From JBBDIM01 sp040880405 (lineage in GTDB: Bacteria > Planctomycetota > Planctomycetia > Pirellulales > Pirellulaceae), in contig JBBDIM010000080.1 of assembly GCA_040880405.1 (NCBI GenBank), forward strand, positions 1-33,735: 33,735 nt of DNA, given 5' to 3'. The translations under genes and the position numbers were made by a program. The notes beneath the pieces were generated by a model. That model saw only the letters and a program-made list of their open reading frames with translations. It was not told the origin of the DNA and did not search any database. Within the stretch, counting starts at the first letter, position 1, and each line of letters begins with the position of its first letter. Shown here piece after piece: positions 7,427 through 14,242 of the stretch.

Positions 7427-7636
7427 CGCCAGGTTCAGGGATTTTTTAACCACGAATGACACGAATGACAACCGGCGAAATTTCCGCTTTCAAGGCTACA
7501 AACGTTGAGGTCAACACGGACGATTGATAGAGGAAGAGGGGCGAGAGATCGATCTCTCCTGAGTTACCTCTTCTTATTCGTGTCATTCGTGTGTTTCGTG
7601 GTTATTCTTTAAATTTGAACCTTGCGCTGATCAGCT
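7427..7636. repeat. Family 3 palindromic element with long terminal inverted repeats
   Basis: The left end (from 7427) reads GCAGCGCCAGGTTCA and runs into the 9-nt-period arm (TTAACCACGAATGACACGAA, 7446 on). The right end (7575-7636) is the inverse, finishing in TTTGAACCTTGCGCTGA. The terminal repeats thus extend about 45-60 bp, giving a 210-bp MITE-like unit. The inner left flank AACCGGCGAAA is shared with the copies at 13949, 28403 and 29522. Confidence 0.85.
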
Positions 7637-7653
7637 AATGCCCCTAAAAAACC

Positions 7654-8763
7654 ATGCATGATTTAGTCACCAAGTTAATCGAGCGGGTCGGTCAAGGCCG
7701 GGCCGTGGCGTTTTGCCAGTTGGTCGAGACGCGGGGTTCGACTCCGCAAAAGCCGGGGGCCGCGATGCTGGTCGAAGCGGATGGGAGCCAGCATGGCACG
7801 TTGGGTGGTGGTTGTGTTGAGGCGGAGGTCAAGCGCCGCGCGATTGCCGCTTTGGAGACCTCCGGGGGCCGATTGGTCGACTTCCTGCTCGATAGCGACT
7901 ACGGCTGGGACGATGGCCTGATTTGCGGCGGACGGATGCGCGTGCTGATCGAACCGCTGCCGGTCGGCAGCGATATCACGCTGTTTCAGACGCTGCGGAC
8001 CCTCTTGGATGCGGGGCATGGGGGGACGCTTGCCATTGAGCTGCCGCCACCCGCCGAGCTGCCTAAAGAAACGAGACCACCGCGGGAACGACTGGTGGCA
8101 GGGGAGGGGAGTGAGCATTCGCCGGGGATTTTTCTGCTTGATCCTCAGGGTAAGCTGATTGCCACGCGACGGCATGGTGGGGAAGGGGGGCCGAGTGGTC
8201 CCAACCCGGAAGAAGATTTGATTCCGCTGACCGAGCGCCCCAAGCCCTATTTGGCGGGCGGTTTTGCCTATCTGCCGGTCTTGCCTCGTTGCCGGTTGTT
8301 GATTGTTGGCGGTGGGCATATTGGCAAGGCGGTGGCCGAATTGGCGGCCCAGGCTGATTTCAATGTCACGGTGGTGGATGACCGCGAAGAGGTTGTCAGT
8401 GAAGAACGTTTTCCCACGGCAAGTCAGCGGATTGCCGGAGAAATCGGTGAGGTGCTCTCGAAGCTCAAGACCGATCGCTTCACCTTCGGGCTGATTGTGA
8501 CGCGGGGGCATCAGCATGATGAGCTGGCCCTGTACCACTTGATCCAAAAGGAACTGGCGTTCCTGGGGATGATCGGCAGCAAGCGAAAGATCAAGCTGAT
8601 CTTCGACGACCTGGAAGAGAAGGGGATTGCCCCTGAGAAACTGCGGCAGGTGTTCGCCCCGGTGGGGCTGGATATCGGATCGCAAACGGTGATGGAGATC
8701 GCGATTAGCATCATGGCCCAGTTGATCGCCCAGCGAAACCAGCCAGGCAAAAAACCGGCCTGA
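7654..8763 (+). CDS. xdhC: XdhC/CoxI family molybdenum cofactor maturation protein
   Basis: 369 residues. XdhC binds molybdenum cofactor, promotes its sulfuration and passes it to xanthine dehydrogenase-type enzymes. The N-terminal XdhC_CoxI domain has TRGSTPQKPGAAMLV and GTLGGGCVEAEV (about 25-60). The C-terminal Rossmann domain begins LLIVGGGHIGKAVAELAAQ (about 214-232) and ends near IGSQTVMEIAISIMAQLIA. The middle (about 115-190), with acidic and proline-rich residues, is less conserved. mocA follows after 19 bases, so the two form an operon. The dehydrogenase subunits themselves are not in the window. Start ATG 7654 (MHDLVTKLIERV) is well placed and there is no obvious ribosome site. Confidence 0.9.
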   Translation: MHDLVTKLIERVGQGRAVAFCQLVETRGSTPQKPGAAMLVEADGSQHGTLGGGCVEAEVKRRAIAALETSGGRLVDFLLDSDYGWDDGLICGGRMRVLIEPLPVGSDITLFQTLRTLLDAGHGGTLAIELPPPAELPKETRPPRERLVAGEGSEHSPGIFLLDPQGKLIATRRHGGEGGPSGPNPEEDLIPLTERPKPYLAGGFAYLPVLPRCRLLIVGGGHIGKAVAELAAQADFNVTVVDDREEVVSEERFPTASQRIAGEIGEVLSKLKTDRFTFGLIVTRGHQHDELALYHLIQKELAFLGMIGSKRKIKLIFDDLEEKGIAPEKLRQVFAPVGLDIGSQTVMEIAISIMAQLIAQRNQPGKKPA

Positions 8764-8782
8764 GTGGAAAGGTGCCCCCGCG

Positions 8783-9385
8783 ATGACGCGACAAAGCTTT
8801 GCCATAGTGCCGGCCTGCGGCGCAAGTCGGCGGATGGGGACCAACAAGCTGCTGCTGCCGTGGCAGGACACTACCATTCTGGAAACGGTACTGAAGGCGT
8901 GGCACGCCTCAAGTGTCGACTACGTGGTACTGGTGACTCCGGCCGATCGGCAAGAGGTGATTGAACTGGCGGAATCTTCGGGTGCGCGAGTGGCGGTGGT
9001 GACGGAAGCCCCGCCCGACATGAAGGGGACGGTGCTCGCGGGGCTTCGCTGGATCGAGCAAAACCTGGAGCTTGGCCCCGGCGATGTTTGGCTGGTCGCC
9101 CCGGCCGATATGCCGGATCTTGACCCGCGAACCATTGACACGGTCTTGGCTGCCTCGGAGGCGAATCCCGGCAAGGTGGTGGTGCCTATCAGCGGCGGCC
9201 AGCATGGGCATCCAGCCCTGTTTCCTTGGTCGCTGATTCCGGCGGTAGAAAATTTAGGGCCGGAGCAGGGTCTTCGCGATTTGCCGGACTGGAGTGAGAG
9301 TGTCTCCGTCGAGGTGAACGAGGGGGGACTCGGGAGCGATATTGATGATCCGGAGGAGTATTTGAAGCGGCGGCAAGGATTCTAG
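8783..9385 (+). CDS. mocA: Molybdenum cofactor nucleotidyltransferase (MocA-like)
   Basis: 200 residues. MocA transfers CMP from CTP to Mo-molybdopterin, making the dinucleotide cofactor used by xanthine dehydrogenase-type enzymes; the related MobA uses GTP. The nucleotide-binding signature is ACGASRRMGTNK (11-22), matching AAGxSxRMGxxK except for Cys12. Further motifs are PPDMKGTVLAGL and LVAPADMPDLDP, where the aspartates bind metal, and GHPALFP. The tight link to xdhC favours a MocA role (CTP) over MobA. A GGAAAGG stretch lies about 11 bases before the ATG. A family 1 repeat begins 48 bases after the stop. Confidence 0.87.
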   Translation: MTRQSFAIVPACGASRRMGTNKLLLPWQDTTILETVLKAWHASSVDYVVLVTPADRQEVIELAESSGARVAVVTEAPPDMKGTVLAGLRWIEQNLELGPGDVWLVAPADMPDLDPRTIDTVLAASEANPGKVVVPISGGQHGHPALFPWSLIPAVENLGPEQGLRDLPDWSESVSVEVNEGGLGSDIDDPEEYLKRRQGF

Positions 9386-9877
9386 TGGTCCGTCCACCTA
9401 GAGTGTACGGGTTCCACTCACCGTGTAGGTCATCGGGTGCCATGCCCACGCCCTCCAACGTGGGCATGTTTTGGCGTGCCCGTTTTCTACCGGTAACTCA
9501 ATTCACAATGACCAAAACGCCGACCGCTAGCCCACGGTCAGTTGACCGTACGGGGAACTCACACGCACCGGGTAACCCGCTAGTCGAGCCCTGTCGCGCC
9601 GAAAATATCGTCCGATGGAACCGGAGAGGGCGTCCCGACTTCCCGAAGCCGACTGGATCATCTCGCACTTCTCATGCCCACGTTGGAGGGCGTGGGCATG
9701 GCACCCGGGCTAATCTGGCTCCGATCGACCATAGTAAATCGACCGATTCGCTCGAATTACGGCCGAACCGCTTTTTCGGGGGCCCGTCGGTCCTTAAACT
9801 TGAGGTGACCCAAACGTTTCAGGACGCGCCCTGTCGGTGGCCCTGGGTGAATCAGTCTCTCTTCTTGCAGGTGATGG
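9386..9877. other. Gap between mocA and the 888-residue protein gene
   Basis: Mostly filled by the family 1 element (9430-9707). The remaining 170 bases (9708-9877) show no gene, repeat or clear promoter. Confidence 0.55.
9430..9707 (+). repeat. Family 1 MITE-like element, intact copy A
   Basis: 278 bp. It starts TCATCGGGTGCC and ends GGCACCCG, with terminal inverted repeats of about 36 bp. Each end is itself a perfect hairpin: left 9441-9468 and right 9673-9700, with 10-nt arms CATGCCCACG / CGTGGGCATG around 8 nt. The interior contains CCCACGGTCAGTTGA, shared with copy C in inverted orientation, and GATGGAACCGGAGAGGGCGT, shared with 2044 and 30820. It encodes no protein. Confidence 0.88.
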
Positions 9878-12544
9878 ATGTCAGGAATGGTTCCGGCGGA
9901 ACTTGGCTCGGCCACGCGATCTCGTTTGCCCCGATGGGGCGGAGATTCGCTTGTATGCCTGCTGGGTCTGGCGTGCTTGCTGATGGTCACCGGCTGCGAT
10001 GGCTGCACGCCGCAAGCGGGGCCGACCGATATCGAGGAGCGGAACGAGCGGCTGGCCCGGGCTCGGGAAAAGGGGGACTTCGAGAAGCCGAATCTGAAGA
10101 TCCTGCCCCACGATGACCGGGAGGTGATGCTCAACCGAGTCAAGCCAGGACACTGGACCGGGGTGACCAGTGAGATGAAGGCCAACAACTTCGACTTTCG
10201 CGGCCAGTTATACGCCCAGGCGACCGATACCGAGTCGCAGCCGTTGCCCCTGCCGCAAACCGACTACTATTTTTCCTCGACTCGGCCGCTGGCGCTCACC
10301 AAAGGGCAGGCCCGATGGGCGGATGTGCTGTACTATCCACCCAAGTCGCGTGGGGCGGAGAATCGGAATCAGTTGTTTCAGGTGGGACTGCGCGATCGGA
10401 GCCGGGGTGGCGAACTTCTATCGGAGTCGATTTCGATCGCTCGGATGTTCGCCCATGAGTACTACTTTGTCGTCCTGGCGGCGACCGCCGATCAGTACCA
10501 GTTTCTGAATCTTTCAGACAATATCCGCTCGCTCGGCGTCGGGACGGAAATGGAGGATCTGACGCCTCATTATCGGCTCCTGTTGCCGAAGGTGGTCGAC
10601 CGGGTGCCGCTGCCGGAGAATCCGTTCGCGTGGACCTCGATCGCCTACATCCTGTGGGACGACATCGACCCGAATTTATTGACCAACGATCAACAAGAGG
10701 CGCTACTCGACTGGCTGCACTTTGGCGGGCAATTGATTATCAGCGGGCCCGATACGTTGGATCGACTTCGCAATAGCTTCCTCCAGCCCTACCTTCCGGC
10801 CGATGACGCCGGGAGCGTGGAACTGGAGCAAAGCGATTTCGATGTCTGGAATGAGCACTTTGTGACCTCCGAGAGCATTCTTCAGGATGGTGAGCGTCAG
10901 CCGACTGAGTACCCGGTCAAGCTGCGAACCAGTGGCCTCCGCGGGGTGCGGCTCGGGTTGCGGGAAGATTCCCATTTTGTACCACACACTGGCGACTTGG
11001 TCGCCGAGCGTCAGGTGGGCCGGGGCCGGATTGTGGCGACCGCTTTCCAAACCAGGGCGGTCGATCTTTCCCAGAACTGGAAAAACTTCGATTCGTTTTT
11101 TAACGCCACGTTGCTGCGTCGTCCTCCGCGGCGGTTCAAGGTAGACCAAAACGAGAACGTTAGTTTCGAGTGGGTCGATCAGGAGCTGGGTCGGAACGAC
11201 CCCCGGTTGGTTTCCGGGATTCGCTTTTTAAGCCGCGACCTGGAAGACCGCCTGCCGCTTTACCAGCGATTGGACGCCGCGGCGCGGTCCAGTCTCGGGT
11301 TTCCCAGCTATCCGCCGGGGTATGCAGCCCAGGCCGTGGAGCAGGGAGATGAGCTGGAACTGAAGTCGGAGGCGTATCATCGCTTCTCCGGGTTTGTGGC
11401 TGATCCGGAGTCGGGAGTTGGGGCCTGGAATGACTACGGGGCAGTCGCCTCCGCCGCGCGGCAAAATTTGCAGCAGGCGGCCGGGATTTCGATCCCCAAG
11501 TCGAGCTTCATCCTCCAGGTGACCGCGGGATACCTGTTGGTGTTGATTCCGCTCAATTGGTGCGTGTTTTGGATGATCGGCCGCGTGGAGTGGGCCTGGA
11601 TCGCGGCTCCGATCATCGCGGTGATTGGGGCGGTCACGGTAGTCAAACTGGCAGAACTCGATGTCGGGTTTGCCCGGAGCCGGACGGAGTTGGCGGTGAT
11701 TGAGGTGCCGGTCAATTACCACAAGGGGCACGTCACACGTTTCTCTTCGCTGTACACTTCGCTGGGAACTCGGTACGACATGCGGTTCACCCACCCGAAT
11801 TCCCTCTCACTGCCGTTCAGCCGAGATACGAGGGCCGTGACGTCCCGCAGTGGTCGCCTGGCCAGCACGCCAACCGAAGTTCAGTATTACCAGGAGGGGA
11901 CCGACGTCTCGCTCTCCGGTTTGCAGGTCTCTTCCAACTCCTCGACGATGGTCCACAGCGAGTACCTGATTCCGCTGGCCGATCGTCCAATGTTTCAGTG
12001 GAACCAGAGTGCCGATGATAATGATGAGGAGGCGAACTTGACCTATCATGGCGAGTTGCCGCTCAAGGATGTTGGCATCATTCGTCGCCGGAAAGATGAT
12101 TCGCGGCGCATTGAAGTTGCCTGGATTGGCGATCTGTCGCAAGGGATGTCCGCCACTGCTCGGTTTTCCCAGCCTGGCGATGCCTGGACACTGCTCAACC
12201 AATGGGACGCCGTGCCGGTCTTTTCTCCGGTGGTGGAAGAGACCGAGATCAGCCTCCGGTATTTGCTGAACGTGGTAAAGGACGTGCGGCACCTTAAACC
12301 GGGCGAGACGCGGTTGATCGGCTGGACCGACCAGGATGTGGACAACTTGGAGGTCTATCCATCGGCCAGTCAACAGCAAATTCGAACGTTGCTGGTGGCC
12401 CACCTGACCAACCCGCCGCTGCCGGAACCGCAAGGAGATGTGAATACCCGGAGAATCGCCGGCCGCGAACCAGCGCAGCTCGATCCGCAAGGCTGGGACC
12501 CTCTGTTTGAACAGACGATTGAAAAGCCGGAAACTACCAAATGA
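9878..12544 (+). CDS. Large lipoprotein-like membrane protein with GATase-like region
   Basis: 888 residues from ATG 9878 (a second ATG at 9887 is possible). After a long positive N-terminus, SLVCLLGLACLLMVTGC ends in a lipobox-like VTGC, so the protein is probably lipid-anchored and exported. Residues about 248-290 (AYILWDDIDPN, then ALLDWLHFGGQLIISGPDTL) resemble the class I amidotransferase-like region of DUF4350 and GldG-type proteins, without a visible catalytic triad. Two membrane helices lie near 544-567 (LVLIPLNWCVFWMIG) and 571-593. A beta-rich C-terminal part of about 290 residues follows, containing no motif I know. An ABC ATPase gene lies 347 bases downstream on the same strand, suggesting an auxiliary-transport role of GldG type. 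That is inference. Confidence 0.75.
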   Translation: MSGMVPAELGSATRSRLPRWGGDSLVCLLGLACLLMVTGCDGCTPQAGPTDIEERNERLARAREKGDFEKPNLKILPHDDREVMLNRVKPGHWTGVTSEMKANNFDFRGQLYAQATDTESQPLPLPQTDYYFSSTRPLALTKGQARWADVLYYPPKSRGAENRNQLFQVGLRDRSRGGELLSESISIARMFAHEYYFVVLAATADQYQFLNLSDNIRSLGVGTEMEDLTPHYRLLLPKVVDRVPLPENPFAWTSIAYILWDDIDPNLLTNDQQEALLDWLHFGGQLIISGPDTLDRLRNSFLQPYLPADDAGSVELEQSDFDVWNEHFVTSESILQDGERQPTEYPVKLRTSGLRGVRLGLREDSHFVPHTGDLVAERQVGRGRIVATAFQTRAVDLSQNWKNFDSFFNATLLRRPPRRFKVDQNENVSFEWVDQELGRNDPRLVSGIRFLSRDLEDRLPLYQRLDAAARSSLGFPSYPPGYAAQAVEQGDELELKSEAYHRFSGFVADPESGVGAWNDYGAVASAARQNLQQAAGISIPKSSFILQVTAGYLLVLIPLNWCVFWMIGRVEWAWIAAPIIAVIGAVTVVKLAELDVGFARSRTELAVIEVPVNYHKGHVTRFSSLYTSLGTRYDMRFTHPNSLSLPFSRDTRAVTSRSGRLASTPTEVQYYQEGTDVSLSGLQVSSNSSTMVHSEYLIPLADRPMFQWNQSADDNDEEANLTYHGELPLKDVGIIRRRKDDSRRIEVAWIGDLSQGMSATARFSQPGDAWTLLNQWDAVPVFSPVVEETEISLRYLLNVVKDVRHLKPGETRLIGWTDQDVDNLEVYPSASQQQIRTLLVAHLTNPPLPEPQGDVNTRRIAGREPAQLDPQGWDPLFEQTIEKPETTK

Positions 12545-12565
12545 TCGTCATCCGGGGGATTTGAA

Positions 12566-12613
12566 ACGCAAAGACGCAAAGACGCAAAGACGCGGAGACG
12601 CGGAGACGCGGAG
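12566..12613. repeat. Family 5 array: six 8-nt units
   Basis: Three copies of ACGCAAAG followed by three of ACGCGGAG, in perfect 8-nt register, then a diverging AGCGCGGAGG. The block switch from AAAG to GGAG is clean. It lies 22 bases after the stop of the 888-residue protein. The same octamer logic underlies the repeats at 25628, 25800 and 29770. Confidence 0.85.
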
Positions 12614-12728
12614 AGCGCGGAGGACTCTCTCTGCGTTACAAAAAAAATGCACTCCGAGTGGTTAGATGACGACGCCACCAAGACAATGCAACCCAGCTTC
12701 AATATCGCTTACGATAAACTTTAAAAGG

Positions 12729-12749
12729 GGAACGATATCATATCGTTCC
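12729..12749. promoter_or_regulatory. Perfect 21-nt palindrome, candidate operator
   Basis: Ten-base arms GGAACGATAT and ATATCGTTCC around a single C, lying 142 bases upstream of the ABC ATPase start in an AT-rich patch. The odd central base and 10-bp half sites suit a dimeric regulator of TetR or GntR type. It is also a possible RNA hairpin, but a one-base loop is unfavourable. It is not related to any repeat family in the window. Confidence 0.5.
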
Positions 12750-12891
12750 AAAACCGGACAAAAATCAATTAACCGATGCTACTCGTCTGTCTCGACCAAA
12801 TTTCGGGTGGCAATGGCGGCTTGCCCGGTGAGTGTGAAGCCCACGATATTTCCCCCTCAATTCACGGCCCCCACAGGATTTCAGCAGCACG

Positions 12892-13818
12892 ATGATCGAA
12901 TTGGTTGACTTTGGCAAGGATTATGGCGAGTTCACGGCGGTCAAATGCCTCAACTTGCGGATCGAGGCGGGAGAGATGTTCGGCTTTATCGGCCCTAACG
13001 GGGCCGGCAAAAGCACCAGCATCCGCTTCCTCGCAACCTTGCTCAGGGCCACGCGGGGCGAAGGGACGGTCAACGGGTTTTCCGTCACCAAGCAGCCGAT
13101 GGATGTCCGGCATAGCGTCGGGTACATGCCGGATAACTTCGGGGTGTACGACGGGATGAAGGTGTGGGAGTTTTTGGACTTTTTCGCCGTCGCCTACAAA
13201 ATACCGAAGGCTCGGCGGAAGGGGGTCATCACCGATGTCCTGGAACTGCTGGACCTGACCTACAAGCGCAACGACTACGTCAACGGCTTGTCGCGGGGGA
13301 TGAAGCAGCGGCTTTGTCTGGCCAAAACCTTGCTGCACGATCCGCCGGTGTTGATCTTGGACGAACCAGCGAGCGGGCTCGATCCGAGGGCCCGATTGGA
13401 GGTCAAGGCGCTGCTCAAGGAACTGCGGCGGATGGGCAAGACGATCCTCATCTCCAGCCACATCCTGACGGAGTTGGCCGACTGCTGCACTTCGATCGGG
13501 ATCATCGAGCGGGGCGAACTGCTGATGCATGGCAGCATCGCCGATGTCTATCGCCGGATCAACAAAAACCGCATCCTGCACCTCAAGTTTGTCGACGGCA
13601 TGGAGGCGGGGCTCTCGATCATCCGCAGCCATCCCCAGTGCATCGACGTGGAAGTCCAACCAGCCGGCGTCACCTGCGAGATGCAACTGGACGACTCCGG
13701 CGTGGCCGACCTCCTGGACAAACTAATCGCCAACAAAATCCGCCTGCACAGCTTCGCGGAAAAAGACCCGACGCTGGAAGACGTCTTTATGATGGTAACC
13801 AAGGGGTTGGTTTCGTAG
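12892..13818 (+). CDS. ABC transporter ATP-binding protein
   Basis: 308 residues. Walker A GPNGAGKST (34-42), signature LSRGMKQR (about 133-140), Walker B LILDEPASGLD (about 153-163) and the switch histidine in SSHIL (about 190) are all intact, so it should hydrolyse ATP. The N-terminal 215 residues are the nucleotide-binding domain; the last 90, ending PTLEDVFMMVTKGL, are the C-terminal extension of the CcmA/NatA/GldA exporter group. The specificity cannot be read. No permease gene of the usual six-helix type flanks it; the upstream 888-residue membrane protein is the only membrane candidate. Start ATG 12892 gives the standard MIELVDFGKDYG. Confidence 0.9.
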   Translation: MIELVDFGKDYGEFTAVKCLNLRIEAGEMFGFIGPNGAGKSTSIRFLATLLRATRGEGTVNGFSVTKQPMDVRHSVGYMPDNFGVYDGMKVWEFLDFFAVAYKIPKARRKGVITDVLELLDLTYKRNDYVNGLSRGMKQRLCLAKTLLHDPPVLILDEPASGLDPRARLEVKALLKELRRMGKTILISSHILTELADCCTSIGIIERGELLMHGSIADVYRRINKNRILHLKFVDGMEAGLSIIRSHPQCIDVEVQPAGVTCEMQLDDSGVADLLDKLIANKIRLHSFAEKDPTLEDVFMMVTKGLVS

Positions 13819-13880
13819 GGGTAACCAACTGCGGTGGGGATTTGAATTGAGAGAATGGAAACTTTTCGCAGCTAAGATTT

Positions 13881-14183
13881 TTAGCCACAGAGGGCACAGA
13901 GATCACAGAGGGAAGGAGTGCTTGTCGATCAATTTACAGTTCGAAGGATTAACCACGAAATACACGAATAACACGAAAAGGAGAGGGGATTCAGGTGGTT
14001 GGGAAAGTTTCGAATGTATTAATGAATCGATAAAGAATTCGCAAGGTACGACGTCTCCAGAGCGATGTTTTCGCCGGTTGCTTTTCGTGTTATTCGTGTA
14101 TTTCGTGGTAAAAACTCACATCGTAGAAGCGAGATCGGTCCCCCAAAAAACCTCTCTGTGATCTCTGTGCCCTCTGTGGCTAA
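13881..14183. repeat. Family 4 palindromic element (outer arms)
   Basis: Left arm 13881-13912 (TTAGCCACAGAGGGCACAGA and on) and right arm 14150-14183 are near-perfect inverted copies, each made of three CACAGAGNN nonamers. The family 3 element lies inside. A second family 4 copy without an insert is at 19277-19407. Confidence 0.88.
13949..14110 (-). repeat. Family 3 palindromic element nested inside family 4
   Basis: Left arm 13949-13980 and right arm 14082-14110 carry CACGAANNA nonamers. The diagnostic inner flank AACCGGCGAAAAC lies next to the right arm on the minus strand, so this copy is inverted relative to those at 7427 and 28371. Confidence 0.85.
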
Positions 14184-14242
14184 ATCCGTAATCGGTTGAG
14201 GCTTACATCCTCAGCGTCTCTCAGACTTTAGCGTGCTCCACG

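Larger units (their letters stand above)
12545..12891. other. Gap upstream of the ABC ATPase
   Basis: Holds the 8-nt-period array (12566-12613), the perfect palindrome (12729-12749) and an AT-rich patch (about 12695-12775) unlike the surrounding GC-rich sequence. A promoter is likely in this patch but no hexamer pair is convincing. Confidence 0.5.
13819..14242. other. Convergent gap occupied by a nested palindrome
   Basis: Lies between the convergent ABC ATPase and glnD genes. Almost all of it is the nested repeat 13881-14183. A short hairpin, TAGCGTG / CACGCTA at 14229-14245, overlaps the glnD stop codon. Confidence 0.6.
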
